Shown here: positions 1 to 9,195 of the stretch, in pieces
Layout of the letters: every line of letters begins with the position of its first letter
Numbering within the stretch: position 1 is the stretch's first letter
Assembly: GCA_947494145.1 (NCBI GenBank)
Contig: CANLTZ010000002.1
Span: forward strand, 124,001 to 188,000
Origin: an uncultured Jannaschia sp.
GTDB taxonomy: Bacteria; Pseudomonadota; Alphaproteobacteria; Rhodobacterales; Rhodobacteraceae
DNA length: 64,000 nucleotides
Reading direction: 5' to 3'
Translations under genes and position numbers: made by a program
Notes under the pieces: generated by a model
Told to the model about the DNA's origin: nothing
What the model saw: only the letters and a program-made list of their open reading frames with translations
Database searches by the model: none

Positions 1-57
1 GTTATCCAAGGATCGCCATAGTTACCACTCGTGTTCACATCTCAGGAGGATGCATCC

Positions 58-930
58 ATGTTTCAAGGCTCCATGCCCGCTCTGGTTACACCCCTGAAAA
101 ATGGCGCGGTGGATTTCGATGCGTTGGACGCATTGGTGGACTGGCAGATCGAAGAAGGATCCAACGGCCTGGTCCCTGTCGGCACCACGGGCGAAAGCCC
201 CACCCTGTCCCATGCCGAACACGAATCCGTGGTCGAGGCCGTGGTCAAGCGCTCGGCGGGTCGGGTGCCTGTCATTGCAGGCGCGGGGTCCAACAACACC
301 GATGAGGCGATCCGCTTCGTCACCCATGCCAAAGAGGTGGGCGCCGATGCCGCGCTGGTGGTCACGCCGTACTACAACAAGCCCACTCAGGCGGGCATGG
401 TTGCGCATTACAGCGCCCTGGCCGAGATCGGGCTGCCCATCATCATCTACAACATTCCCGGCCGTTCGGTCGTGGACATGACGCCAGAGACCATGGGTGA
501 GTTGGCCAAGCTGCCCTCCATCGTCGGCGTAAAGGATGCCACGGGCGATTTGGCGCGCGTCAGTGAACAGCGCATCACGTGCGGCAAGGATTTCATCCAG
601 GTTTCGGGCGAAGACGCCACGGCCCACGGCTTCAACGCCCAGGGCGGCGTGGGGTGTATCTCGGTGACCTGCAACGTGGCGCCGCGCCTTTTGTCGGAAA
701 TGCAGGCGGCCTGCGCGGCCAACGATTACGCCGCCGCGCTCGCCATACAAGACCGTCTGATGCCGCTGCACCAGGCCATCTTCGCAGAGCCGGGGCTGGT
801 GGGCGCCAAATATGCGCTGTCGCTGCTGGGGCGCTGCACCGAAGAGGTGCGCTTGCCGCTGACAACAGCGACCGAGGGCACCAAGACCCGAATCGAAGGC
901 GCCATGCGCCATGCTGGCCTTCTGAATTGA
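58..930 (+). CDS. dapA: 4-hydroxy-tetrahydrodipicolinate synthase
   Basis: Condenses pyruvate with aspartate semialdehyde at the entry to lysine and diaminopimelate synthesis (cytosol). The 290-residue length fits the family. The sequence shows the family's GTTGESPT motif near residue 43, the YYNKP loop near residue 107 and the Schiff-base lysine in GVKDATGD near residue 161. An upstream in-frame GTG at 31 exists, but the ATG at 58 is chosen because AGGAGG lies 8 bases before it and the protein then begins in the usual way ([12 protein letters not shown]). The next gene starts inside the dapA stop codon, so the two are probably co-translated. Confidence 0.97.
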   Translation: MFQGSMPALVTPLKNGAVDFDALDALVDWQIEEGSNGLVPVGTTGESPTLSHAEHESVVEAVVKRSAGRVPVIAGAGSNNTDEAIRFVTHAKEVGADAALVVTPYYNKPTQAGMVAHYSALAEIGLPIIIYNIPGRSVVDMTPETMGELAKLPSIVGVKDATGDLARVSEQRITCGKDFIQVSGEDATAHGFNAQGGVGCISVTCNVAPRLLSEMQAACAANDYAAALAIQDRLMPLHQAIFAEPGLVGAKYALSLLGRCTEEVRLPLTTATEGTKTRIEGAMRHAGLLN

Positions 931-2102
931 ACCGTTTGCCCCGGGGGCTTCTGCCCGTTCTGTCTGGCGCCAATTTCGTCATCGGCATGGGGGCCTTCCT
1001 GGTCATCGGCGCGCTGGCGCCGCTGGCGCGCGATATGGGGCTTTCGCCGTCCCAGGCGGGTTGGGTCCTGACGTCCTACGCCATCGGCTACGCGATCCTT
1101 TCGCCGCTTCTGGTGGCCCTGACAGGTCGCTTCGGGCGGCGCCGGGTGCTGGCGGCGGGCATGGGCCTTTTCGCGCTGTCCTGTGCGGCCTCGGCGCTCG
1201 CGCCCAGCGAAGGCTGGCTTTACGCCGCGCGTGTGCTGGGTGCGGCCGGGGCGGGTATGACAACGCCGGTGACCGCCGCCGTGGCGGGCGCGCTGGCCGC
1301 ACCCGAGCGGCGGGCCAAGGTGCTGGCGGGCGTCTTCTTCGGCCTGACGCTGGCGCAGGTTCTGGGCGTGCCCGCAGGCAGTTGGATCGCCTATGCCTTT
1401 GGCTGGCGCACGGCCTTCTGGCTTGTCGCAGGGCTCAGCGTCGCGGCCGCTGTCTTGATCTGGGTGCGCGTCCCGGCGGGCTTGTCCTTCCAGCCGGTAC
1501 GGCTGACCGATCTGGGCCGCGTGCTGGCCGCGCCGCAGCTGATGCTGGCAATCCTGTTCACCACGTCGTTTCTGGCGGGCATTTACGTGCCCTACACTTA
1601 CACGGCCCCCCTGCTGGAAGAAGCCATGGGCCTTGGCCGCGACGGCGTGACCGCCGCCCTGGCCGTCTTCGGGCTGGGCGCCGTGGTGGGCAACGTTCTG
1701 GGCGGCTGGCTGGCCGACCGTGTCGGCCCGGTGCGCACCCTGGCGATGCTGGCTTGCGCGCAGGCGGTGTTGATGCCGCTTCTGGCGCTACTTCCGCTTC
1801 CGATGCCATTGGCCATGGCGCTGATCTTCGTTTGGTCGGTGTGCTGCTGGTCCTTCCTGGCGGGCCAGCAGGCGCGGCTGGTGGGGCTTTCGGGGCCACA
1901 GGCGCCGGTGGTACTGGCGCTCAACGCGGCGTGCATTTATGTGGGCGCGGCCTTCGGGGCGGCATTGGGTGGCCGGGTGGTCGACGATTGGGGCCTGGGT
2001 CTTGTGGGGCCCGTAGGCGGCGTGATGGCGGTGCTGGCGCTTGTCCATATCCTAGCCTCGGATCGCTTGACGCCCGTGGACAGGACGCCCGCACGCGCCT
2101 AG
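927..2102 (+). CDS. MFS transporter, drug/sugar efflux type
   Basis: Predicted 12-helix major facilitator superfamily carrier of about 391 residues in the inner membrane. The [12 protein letters not shown] loop between helices 2 and 3 is the classic MFS motif A, and a second copy ([12 protein letters not shown]) lies near the middle, typical of the DHA1 exporter or arabinose-efflux group. The substrate cannot be read from sequence. No ATG precedes the first helix. A TTG at 927 overlaps the dapA stop (TTGA) and gives a sensible N-terminus; the ATG at 987 would cut into helix 1. Position between dapA and smpB does not suggest a functional link. Confidence 0.85.
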   Translation: MNRLPRGLLPVLSGANFVIGMGAFLVIGALAPLARDMGLSPSQAGWVLTSYAIGYAILSPLLVALTGRFGRRRVLAAGMGLFALSCAASALAPSEGWLYAARVLGAAGAGMTTPVTAAVAGALAAPERRAKVLAGVFFGLTLAQVLGVPAGSWIAYAFGWRTAFWLVAGLSVAAAVLIWVRVPAGLSFQPVRLTDLGRVLAAPQLMLAILFTTSFLAGIYVPYTYTAPLLEEAMGLGRDGVTAALAVFGLGAVVGNVLGGWLADRVGPVRTLAMLACAQAVLMPLLALLPLPMPLAMALIFVWSVCCWSFLAGQQARLVGLSGPQAPVVLALNAACIYVGAAFGAALGGRVVDDWGLGLVGPVGGVMAVLALVHILASDRLTPVDRTPARA

Positions 2103-2111
2103 ATGCCATCC

Positions 2112-2588
2112 ATGGCCAAGAAACCCGAAGACAAGAATTACAAGGTGATCGCCGAAAACCGGCGGGCGCGCTACGATTATGCCATCGAGGATGACCTCGA
2201 ATGCGGCATCATGCTCGAAGGGTCCGAGGTCAAATCCTTGCGCGAGGGTGGCGCCAATATCGCCGAAAGCTACGCCACCGTAGACAACGGTGAGCTGTGG
2301 CTCGTGAATGGCTATATCGCGCCCTATGCCCAGGCCAAGACCTTCGGTCATGAGGAACGCCGCCGCCGCAAGCTGCTGGCCTCACGGCGCGAGTTGTCCA
2401 AGCTTTGGAACGCGTCGGCGCGCGAAGGCTACACGTTGGTGCCGCTGGTTTTGTACTTCAATCACCGCGGGATCGTGAAGCTGAAGATCGGCATCGCCAA
2501 GGGCAAGAAGGTGGCCGACAAGCGCGAAACCTCCGCCAAGCGCGACTGGCAGCGCCAGAAGGCCCGGCTGATGAAAGAGCATAATTAA
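2112..2588 (+). CDS. smpB: SsrA-binding protein SmpB
   Basis: RNA-binding partner of tmRNA in trans-translation, which rescues stalled ribosomes. Family landmarks are visible: NRRARYDY near the start, the [12 protein letters not shown] beta-strand, [10 protein letters not shown] and the basic GIAKGKK...DKRET tail that inserts into the ribosomal mRNA channel. Length (158 residues) is normal. An ATG at 2103, immediately after the MFS stop, is also possible; the ATG at 2112 gives the usual MAKKPED-type beginning. The ssrA gene itself was not found in the window. Probably transcribed with dapA and the MFS gene. Confidence 0.96.
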   Translation: MAKKPEDKNYKVIAENRRARYDYAIEDDLECGIMLEGSEVKSLREGGANIAESYATVDNGELWLVNGYIAPYAQAKTFGHEERRRRKLLASRRELSKLWNASAREGYTLVPLVLYFNHRGIVKLKIGIAKGKKVADKRETSAKRDWQRQKARLMKEHN

Positions 2589-2682
2589 GGCGGTTGCCCC
2601 AAGACAGCTCCAGCTCCGGCCGACCGCGAACTTAGTCGCCCAGGGCTTGCGCATCCCCGCACTTCCCGTCACGCCGGTTTCC

Positions 2683-3807
2683 ATGACCGTTCTGTCCGCC
2701 CTTCGTATCAGCCGCGCCCCCGTCGCAGCGTTCATGGCTGTCGGCCTTTGCTGGGGCTGCGTCGCCGCCATGGCGCCCGTGCTCAAAGCCCGGATCGGCG
2801 TGGATGACGCCACCTTTGGCCTGCTGCTGCTGGGTACGGCGGTGGGCTTGTCCACCACGCTCTATGTAGCGCCCCGCTGGGACAAGCGGCTGGGAAGCTG
2901 GGCGCTGCCCATGGGCACCTGCCTGCTTAGCGCGGCGGTGCTGCTGCCCATCATGGGTGTCACGCCATGGCTTTTGTTCCTGGCCCTAGCGGTTATGGGG
3001 GCCACGTCGGGTCTGACGGATGTCGTCATGAACAGCCGGGTATCCGAGGTGGAGGCCCGCGAGGGTCGCAGCCTTATGAACGTCAACCACGCCATGTTCT
3101 CCGTGGCCTATGCGATATCAGCCCTGCTGACCGGTGCCATGCGCGAGGCGGGCTGGGGCCCGGAGCAGGTCTTCCCCGTCGTAGCGATCCTGGTCTTGCT
3201 GACAGCGCCCTTCCAGATGATGCCGGTGGCCCCCCCGCCCGCAACAGATGAGGGCCATGCGCGCCTGCCCCTGCGCCTGGTGGCGGTCTGCGCAACCATC
3301 GTGCTCTTTGCCTTCATGGCCGAGGCCACAGTGGAAAGCTGGTCGGCCCTCCATATCGAGCGCACATTGGGCGGCGGCGCGGCCGAAGGCGCCTTCGGCC
3401 CTGCCATGCTGGGCCTGACCATGGCGTTGGGCCGCTTTTCCGGCCAGGCCGTGGCCGCGCGCCTGTCCGAACTTGCGGTGATCCGCATTGCGACAGGCCT
3501 TGCCGTCGTGGGCGTGTTGATTGCCGCCGCCGCGCCGTCGCCCGTGGTTGCCTATCTAGGCTTCGGGCTGTTGGGCCTGGGGATATCGGTCATCGGGCCC
3601 ATGGGGCTTGCGCTGGCCGGGCGCTTGGCGCCCGCCCATCTGCGCACTGCCGTCATCGCCCGTGTTGCAGTGATCGGCTTTCTGGGCTTCTTCCTGGCGC
3701 CCGCCGCCATGGGGCTGGGGGCCGAAATGTTTGGCCTTCGTTGGGCCTTTGCAGCGGTCGCCATCGTGCTGGCCTTCATTTGGCCGATCACCCGGGCCGT
3801 GCGGTAG
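2683..3807 (+). CDS. MFS transporter, YbjJ-like
   Basis: Second major facilitator protein, about 374 residues and 12 predicted helices, resembling the YbjJ/fucose-permease-like branch. That branch carries an acidic Glu/Asn region in helix 4 (here DVVMNSRVSEVEAREGRSLMN, near residues 108-128). The following NHAMFSVAY helix also fits the group. The substrate is unknown. The ATG at 2683 follows about 95 bp of spacer after smpB; an in-frame TTG at 2647 is less likely. The gene ends facing the reverse-strand dehydrogenase, with a terminator-like hairpin between them. Confidence 0.85.
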   Translation: MTVLSALRISRAPVAAFMAVGLCWGCVAAMAPVLKARIGVDDATFGLLLLGTAVGLSTTLYVAPRWDKRLGSWALPMGTCLLSAAVLLPIMGVTPWLLFLALAVMGATSGLTDVVMNSRVSEVEAREGRSLMNVNHAMFSVAYAISALLTGAMREAGWGPEQVFPVVAILVLLTAPFQMMPVAPPPATDEGHARLPLRLVAVCATIVLFAFMAEATVESWSALHIERTLGGGAAEGAFGPAMLGLTMALGRFSGQAVAARLSELAVIRIATGLAVVGVLIAAAAPSPVVAYLGFGLLGLGISVIGPMGLALAGRLAPAHLRTAVIARVAVIGFLGFFLAPAAMGLGAEMFGLRWAFAAVAIVLAFIWPITRAVR

Positions 3808-3943
3808 GGGCGGCCAAAGCCAGCCCAACGGGGTGCAAGCCGGTCCATTGACGGGCCGCGGCGCGGCGATCAGACCGCTGTGCCGGTGTGTTTTATGGCT
3901 GCAACGTCATGGCTCCGCCCTAGCGATGCGCCAAAGGCCGGCA

Positions 3944-3990
3944 GATCACCGGGCCGGTGGGCGGTCCGAGGATGGGCCGGTGATCTTTTT
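3944..3990 (+). terminator. candidate rho-independent terminator
   Basis: A 9-bp perfect inverted repeat (GATCACCGG at 3944-3952, CCGGTGATC at 3977-3985) is followed at once by TTTTT. The 24-base loop is larger than usual, so strength is uncertain. It lies downstream of the forward MFS gene and would separate it from the convergent dehydrogenase gene. Confidence 0.5.
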
Positions 3991-4042
3991 GTTTGAGTTC
4001 GGTCCCGCGTCCCGCGTTTTCCCGTCAGATCACCCAACTACG

Positions 4043-5227
4043 TCACGTGTTGCGCCCATGGGGCTCCCACTCCCCGCGGAAGTCGCGCGGCACCAGCAGG
4101 TTGTGTGGACCCAGGTCGTGCACATCCTTCTCACCACACAGGGCCATGGTCGTGTCCAATTCTTTCTGGATGACGTCCAGTGTTTGGGTCACGCCCTGTT
4201 CCCCCATCGCCCCCAACCCGTAGATGAACGCGCGCCCGATATACGTGCCCCGCGCGCCAAGCGCCAAGGCCTTCAGCACGTCTTGACCCGACCGGATGCC
4301 GCCATCCATATGAACTTCGACCTGGCTGCCCACCTCATCCACGATCTCGGGCAACATGCGGATGGAACTGAGCGCGCCGTCAAGCTGGCGCCCGCCATGG
4401 TTGGACACCACGATGGCATCGGCGCCGATCTGCAAGGCCATGCGGGCGTCTTCGGCGTCCAGGATCCCCTTCAAGATCAGCTTGCCGCCCCACTTTTCCT
4501 TGATGCGGCGCACCTTGTCCCAATCGAGCCTTGGGTCGAATTGCTCCGCCGTCCAAGATGAGAGGCTGGATGCGTTTTCCACCCCTTTGGCATGGCCCAC
4601 GATATTGCCGAAGAACCGCCGCTTGGTCTTGGCCATGTTCAGACCCCAGGTGACCTTGGTCATCATATTCGCGATGGAGGCGGGTGTCAGTTTCGGCGGC
4701 GCAGACAGCCCGTTCTTGAGGTCCTTGTGCCGCTGGCCCAGGATTTGCAGATCCAGCGTCAGCACCAGCGCATCGCAGCCCGCTTCGCGCGCGCGTTCGA
4801 TCAGCCGATCCACGAAATCCTCGTCGCGCATCACATAAAGCTGGAACCAGAAGGGCTTTTTGGTGTGGTTCGCCACATCCTCGATGGAACAGATGGACAT
4901 GGTGGACAGCGTGAAGGGCACGCCCGCCCTTTCGGCGGCCTTGGCAGCCAGGATTTCCCCGTCTGCATGCTGCATCCCCGTCAACCCCACGGGCGCCAGC
5001 GCCACAGGCATCGCCACCTCGCGCCCCACCATGGTGGAGGCGACGGACCGTCCTTCCATATCCACGGCCACGCGCTGGCGCAGCCGGATCAGGTCGAAAT
5101 CGGTCTCATTCTCGCGAAAGGTCTGCTCCGTCCAACTGCCGGATTCGCAGTAATCATAGAACATCTTGGGCACGCGGCGCCGATAGATGCGGTGCAGATC
5201 GTCGACATTGGTGATGACGGGGGGCAT
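4043..5227 (-). CDS. lldD: FMN-dependent alpha-hydroxy-acid (L-lactate) dehydrogenase
   Basis: Oxidises an L-2-hydroxy acid, most likely L-lactate to pyruvate, feeding electrons from FMN to the respiratory chain at the inner membrane. The 394-residue protein shows the family's order of motifs: FDYCESGSWTEQT-type N-terminus, APVGLTGMQHADGE, FQLYVMRD, LTLDLQILGQR, and the active-site VSNHGGRQLDGA followed by MDGGIRSGQDVLKALALGA. The ATG at 5227 starts MPPVITNVDDL; a further ATG at 5284 adds 19 residues unlike the family. Close relatives act on other 2-hydroxy acids, so lactate is the best guess rather than certain. It diverges from the nitroreductase gene across a region with two MarR-type operators. 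Confidence 0.88.
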   Translation of the reverse strand: MPPVITNVDDLHRIYRRRVPKMFYDYCESGSWTEQTFRENETDFDLIRLRQRVAVDMEGRSVASTMVGREVAMPVALAPVGLTGMQHADGEILAAKAAERAGVPFTLSTMSICSIEDVANHTKKPFWFQLYVMRDEDFVDRLIERAREAGCDALVLTLDLQILGQRHKDLKNGLSAPPKLTPASIANMMTKVTWGLNMAKTKRRFFGNIVGHAKGVENASSLSSWTAEQFDPRLDWDKVRRIKEKWGGKLILKGILDAEDARMALQIGADAIVVSNHGGRQLDGALSSIRMLPEIVDEVGSQVEVHMDGGIRSGQDVLKALALGARGTYIGRAFIYGLGAMGEQGVTQTLDVIQKELDTTMALCGEKDVHDLGPHNLLVPRDFRGEWEPHGRNT

Positions 5228-5302
5228 GGCAAGACCTTCGAAATTGGTAAGAGTTTCTAACCAACTGAGGCCGCCTCTGTCCATGCAGCATTCGACTTGA
5301 TT

Positions 5303-5340
5303 TAGTGCGATGTCGCATTATATAGTACGATATCGCATTA
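5303..5340. promoter_or_regulatory. two tandem palindromic operators, probable MarR sites
   Basis: Two 18-bp near-identical palindromes (TAGTGCGATGTCGCATTA at 5303-5320 and TAGTACGATATCGCATTA at 5323-5340) repeat with a 20-bp period, about two helical turns. They lie just upstream of the nitroreductase-marR pair and between it and the divergent dehydrogenase gene. Each is dyad-symmetric around a TCGA/TCGC-like core, the size expected for a MarR dimer. Assignment to the local MarR is inference from position. Confidence 0.65.
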
Positions 5341-5358
5341 AATGATGGAACCAGAACC

Positions 5359-6459
5359 ATGTCTATGTCCCGCCGCAAGATGCTCAGCCTCATTGGGGGC
5401 GGCACGATCCTCGCCGCCACCGGTGCCGTTGGCGCCTTCGTCACAACCCGCACGCCCCACGCCGCGCTCGCGCCCTGGGATATGGCAGGCCAGTACCCAG
5501 ATGCCCGGATGCAGGCGCTCAGCTGGGCGCTGCTGGCCCCCAACCCCCATAACCGCCAACCTTGGGAAGCAGAGTTGACGGGCGACAATGGCATCACGCT
5601 CTGGCGTGACAAGACACGCAATCTGCCGGTTACAGACCCTTTCGACCGCCAACTCACCATCGGCATGGGCTGCTTCCTGGAGCTTTGCCGCATGGCAGCT
5701 GCCGAAGACGGTCTGGCGACGGAGGCCGAGCTTTTCCCAGACGGTGAAGACGGTCCCGTCGCACGCCTGACGCTTTCCCCCGGCGGCACCCCGGATCCGC
5801 TTTTTGCCCATGCGCTCGACCGCCGATCCCACAAAGAGGCGTTCACCCCCCAAATTGTGGGGTCCGAGGCCGCCTCGCTGACAGATCACGCCACGCTGTT
5901 TCTCGACGGGGCCGACCGCGATGCGCTCAAGCAATTCGCGCTCGACGCCTGGCTGGCGGAGGCCGCGACGCCCGAAGCCTGGCAGGAAAGCATCGACCTT
6001 CTGCGCATCGGCAAGGGCGAAATCAATGCGCAGCCCGATGGTATCGACGCTGGCGGCCCGATGCTGGAAACCCTGGCGCTTCTGGGCATTTTCACGCGCG
6101 AAGCGGCATCCGACGCCAACAATCCAGGCTCGCGCGATGCCATTGAGCGAACCGCCGCTGCCATCCAAGCCGCCCCGGCAATCACGCTGAATATCACGCC
6201 CGGAAACACCCGGACTGACCAGATCGAGGCGGGCCGCCAGTGGATGCGTCTCAACTTGGCCGCGACCGGCCTTGGCCTTGCCCTGCGTCCCGTCAGCCAG
6301 GCCTTGCAGGAATACGCCGAAGTCGCCCCCATCCGCGACGCCGTGAATGCCCGCTTCGCGCCGGGTGGCGGCACGGTTCAAATGCTGGGCCTGCTGGGCT
6401 ACGGAGAACGCACGCCGCGCACGCCGCGCTGGCCACTGGAAACCCGCATGAGAGGCTGA
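5359..6459 (+). CDS. Tat-exported nitroreductase-family (Acg-like) protein
   Basis: A 366-residue protein with a twin-arginine signal (SRRKMLSLIGGG at residues 4-15, then a hydrophobic Ala/Gly stretch), indicating export in folded, cofactor-bound form. The body resembles the nitroreductase superfamily, Acg-like branch: LLAPNPHNRQPWEAE near residue 59 and the Arg-Ser RRSHKEAFT segment near residue 156 are the usual FMN-phosphate contacts, and a late LGYGERTPRTPRWPLE tail is typical. Enzymatic substrate is unknown. It is followed without spacing by marR, so both are one transcription unit, probably autoregulated through the twin operators upstream. A second ATG at 5365 is possible. Confidence 0.8.
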   Translation: MSMSRRKMLSLIGGGTILAATGAVGAFVTTRTPHAALAPWDMAGQYPDARMQALSWALLAPNPHNRQPWEAELTGDNGITLWRDKTRNLPVTDPFDRQLTIGMGCFLELCRMAAAEDGLATEAELFPDGEDGPVARLTLSPGGTPDPLFAHALDRRSHKEAFTPQIVGSEAASLTDHATLFLDGADRDALKQFALDAWLAEAATPEAWQESIDLLRIGKGEINAQPDGIDAGGPMLETLALLGIFTREAASDANNPGSRDAIERTAAAIQAAPAITLNITPGNTRTDQIEAGRQWMRLNLAATGLGLALRPVSQALQEYAEVAPIRDAVNARFAPGGGTVQMLGLLGYGERTPRTPRWPLETRMRG

Positions 6460-6933
6460 ATGCCCGACACTTCCGACGACGCCCGCCGCATCTTTGCGAT
6501 CTTCAATGAGATCGGCATCGTCAGCCAGCTTAGCCGCGCCATGTTCGAGGCGCGGCTGCCCGAGGGCGTCGTGCTCAGCCACTTTTCCCTGATCAATCAC
6601 CTGATCCGGGTGAAGGATGGCCAAACGCCCCTGGCCCTGGCCCGCGCCTTCCAGGTGCCCAAAACCACCATGAGCCATACGGTCGCCGTAGCGGTGAAAC
6701 ACAACTGGGTCGAGCTGCGGCCCAATCCGCGCGACGGTCGGTCCAAAACCGTCTGGGTGACCGATATCGGGCGCCGCTTCCGCGACGATGCCATCGCAGC
6801 GCTGGTCCCCGATCTGGCCTTCGTGGCCGAGCACGTCGCACCCGAGACCCAAGCTGCGCTGCTCGACCACCTGACCGAGATGCGCAAGCTGCTGGACGCC
6901 TATCGCGACCCTGAAAACGGATCTTCAGGATAG
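6460..6933 (+). CDS. MarR-family transcriptional regulator
   Basis: A 157-residue winged-helix protein. The HTH ([32 protein letters not shown], about residues 53-84) and the wing ([17 protein letters not shown], about 88-104) match the MarR pattern. Such proteins usually repress a neighbouring gene and release DNA on binding a small phenolic or an oxidant. The start codon directly follows the stop of the nitroreductase-like gene, and two candidate operators precede that gene, so autoregulation of the pair is likely. The last 34 bases overlap the 3' end of truA on the other strand. Confidence 0.92.
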   Translation: MPDTSDDARRIFAIFNEIGIVSQLSRAMFEARLPEGVVLSHFSLINHLIRVKDGQTPLALARAFQVPKTTMSHTVAVAVKHNWVELRPNPRDGRSKTVWVTDIGRRFRDDAIAALVPDLAFVAEHVAPETQAALLDHLTEMRKLLDAYRDPENGSSG

Positions 6934-7676
6934 GTCACGCCTGTCAGGCACAGGCCGTCAGGCGGTGCCACCGGCCCACAGGCCGCGCGGTCGCGGGCTT
7001 CCAATGCGGCGGCCACCCGCTCTGGCGCCCAGGCCCCAGCCCCGACCCGCTCTAACGTCCCTGCGATGGATCGGACCTGGTTGTGCAGAAAGCTACGCGC
7101 GCGCAGATGCAGCCGGATTTCCGCACCGCCAGGATAGGGCCGCGCCTCCACATCGATCTGGTCCAGGCTTTTCACCGGGCTTTTGGCCTGACAGATCGAA
7201 GCCCGGAAGGTGGTGAAGTCGTGCCGCCCCAGCAGATGCGCCGCGCCCGCCTGGATGGCGTCGGCATCCAGCGGGCCCGGCACGCGCCAGGCGCGGCCCG
7301 CATCCAGCGTAAGGGGCGCGCGGCGGGCGACGACGCGAAAGGTATAGCGCCGCTCCACCGCGTCGAAGCGGGCATGCCAGTCATCCTCCACCCGCGCGCA
7401 GGCCGTCACGGCGATGGGCGCAGGCTTCAAATGCCAGTTCACCGCTTCCGACAGGCGAAACGGGTCCCAATCCCGCGCCATATCGGCATGGGCCACTTGC
7501 CCCGTGGCGTGGACGCCCGCATCGGTGCGCCCGGCTGCGGCGATGGACGGCGCATCCGGCTCAAGCGCGCGCAACGCTTCCTCTAGGGTCTGTTGTGCCG
7601 AAGGCGGCCCGTCCTGGCGTTGCCATCCCGAAAACGGGCGGCCATCATATTCGATGAGAAGGGCATAGCGGGGCAT
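6900..7676 (-). CDS. truA: tRNA pseudouridine(38-40) synthase TruA
   Basis: Isomerises uridines 38-40 in the tRNA anticodon arm. The 258-residue protein begins [21 protein letters not shown] as expected, and carries the catalytic aspartate in [17 protein letters not shown] (near residue 52) and the C-terminal [16 protein letters not shown] motif. An ATG four codons upstream (7688) is an alternative start. Its 3' end overlaps the marR 3' end by 34 bp in convergent orientation. It diverges from ycjX across about 100 bp. Confidence 0.97.
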   Translation of the reverse strand: MPRYALLIEYDGRPFSGWQRQDGPPSAQQTLEEALRALEPDAPSIAAAGRTDAGVHATGQVAHADMARDWDPFRLSEAVNWHLKPAPIAVTACARVEDDWHARFDAVERRYTFRVVARRAPLTLDAGRAWRVPGPLDADAIQAGAAHLLGRHDFTTFRASICQAKSPVKSLDQIDVEARPYPGGAEIRLHLRARSFLHNQVRSIAGTLERVGAGAWAPERVAAALEARDRAACGPVAPPDGLCLTGVTYPEDPFSGSR

Positions 7677-7778
7677 GGCGCGCGGCATAGGCGCCGCATC
7701 CTGGCCCGTCAACGCGGTGCCTTCCCCTCGGCCACAGGCGCGCCTATCTTCCGCGGCAACGAAGGGGACGCGCGCCAG

Positions 7779-9185
7779 ATGCTCGGACAATTGACGGATG
7801 CCGTAACCCGCGGCGTGAGCGATGTGGCAGCCAGCGTCACCGATGTCTTCGACCCGACCCTGCGCCTGGGCGTGACGGGGCTCAGCCGGGCGGGCAAAAC
7901 GGTCTTCATCACCTCGCTCGTAGCCAATCTGGTGGACCGGGGGCGCATGTCGGGTTTCAGTGCCTCCGACCGGATCGACACCGCCTACCTTCAGCCCCAG
8001 CCCGACGACACGGTGCCGCGGTTCGAATATGAACGCCATCTGGGCGCCCTCACGGCGCGGAAACCCCATTGGCCCGAGGGCACCCGTGCCGTGTCGGAGT
8101 TGCGGCTGTCGATGAAGGTGCGGCCCGCGGGGCTTCTGGCGGGGCTGCGTGGCGCGCGCGTCGTGCATCTGGACGTGGTGGATTACCCGGGCGAATGGCT
8201 GCTTGACCTGGGGCTGATGGAAAAGACCTATGACGAATGGTCGGCCCGCGCGCTCAAGCGCCTCGAAAGCTGGGGCGCGGGTGACTATGCCGACCATATG
8301 GTTAAGGCCGACGGTGCTGCCAAGCTGGATGAACCGACCGCCCAGAATTTGGCGCGCAGCTATACCGAAGCCCTGCGCGCCGCCCGCGCCGCGGGCGCCT
8401 ATGACCTGACCCCGGGCCGCTTCCTTCTGCCCGGGGAGCTTGAGGGCTCCCCGGCGCTCACCTTTGCGCCGCTGCCACCGGGCGAAGCCTCGCGCGGATC
8501 GCTTCGACGCGAGATGGAGCGGCGGTTCGAGGCCTACAAGGCCCAGATCGTGCGTCCCTTCTTTCGCGACCATTTTGCCCGGCTCGACCGGCAGATCGTG
8601 CTTCTGGACGTGCTGGGCGCACTGCGCTCGGGCCCCCGCGCGGTCGAGGAAATGCGCGCCGCCATGGCCGATATCCTGACCGCGTTCAAACCCGGCGCGG
8701 TCGGGTGGCTGCTGTCGCTTTTGGGCGCGCGGCGCGTGGACCGGGTGCTGTTTGCGGCCACCAAGGCCGACCATCTGCACCATTCCCAACATGCCCGCCT
8801 GACCGCCATCACCGAGGCCATGGTCCGCGAAGCCCGCAGCCGTGCCGATTTCGCGGGCGCCGAAACCAAGGCCATTTCCATGGCAGCCCTGCGCGCGACG
8901 GTCGAAGAAGAACGCGAACATGGCGGCGAAACCCTGGGCGTGGTGCGCGGACGGCTGCTGGAAGATGGGGAGCCGGGCAAGGAAGCCGCGCTCTATCCCG
9001 GCGAATTGCCCAGCGATCCGGGCCATGTGCTGGGCCCGGCGGCGCAGGGCCAGGCTGCCTGGCTTGACGGTGATTATGACCTAATGGACTTCGCCCCGGC
9101 CCCCCTGACCTTGCGCCCGGGTGAGGGGCCACCCCATATCCGGCTGGATCGCGCCGCGGAATTCCTGCTGGCCGACCGGCTGTAG
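7779..9185 (+). CDS. ycjX: YcjX-like P-loop protein (DUF463)
   Basis: A 468-residue P-loop NTPase of the YcjX/DUF463 family, in which members look like GTPases. Visible motifs are the Walker A GLSRAGKT near residue 33, the [14 protein letters not shown] switch segment near residue 133, [13 protein letters not shown], and the [14 protein letters not shown] segment, which serves as the N/T-K-x-D guanine motif. Enterobacterial ycjX is stress-induced (phage-shock or heat-shock linked), but its biochemical role is not settled. The ATG at 7779 gives the standard beginning ([12 protein letters not shown]). It is followed after 10 bp by ycjF, the usual family pairing. Confidence 0.9.
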   Translation: MLGQLTDAVTRGVSDVAASVTDVFDPTLRLGVTGLSRAGKTVFITSLVANLVDRGRMSGFSASDRIDTAYLQPQPDDTVPRFEYERHLGALTARKPHWPEGTRAVSELRLSMKVRPAGLLAGLRGARVVHLDVVDYPGEWLLDLGLMEKTYDEWSARALKRLESWGAGDYADHMVKADGAAKLDEPTAQNLARSYTEALRAARAAGAYDLTPGRFLLPGELEGSPALTFAPLPPGEASRGSLRREMERRFEAYKAQIVRPFFRDHFARLDRQIVLLDVLGALRSGPRAVEEMRAAMADILTAFKPGAVGWLLSLLGARRVDRVLFAATKADHLHHSQHARLTAITEAMVREARSRADFAGAETKAISMAALRATVEEEREHGGETLGVVRGRLLEDGEPGKEAALYPGELPSDPGHVLGPAAQGQAAWLDGDYDLMDFAPAPLTLRPGEGPPHIRLDRAAEFLLADRL

Positions 9186-9195
9186 GGGGCCCGCG

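Noticed and set aside
22-912. Long reverse-strand frame across dapA
   Set aside because: Complement of dapA with His/Gly/Arg-rich composition typical of GC-rich shadow frames; dapA has clear motifs and a ribosome-binding site.
7677-9026. N-terminal extension of the truA frame through ycjX (reverse strand)
   Set aside because: The frame stays open because of GC-rich shadowing; TruA family start is at 7676 and ycjX is supported on the other strand.
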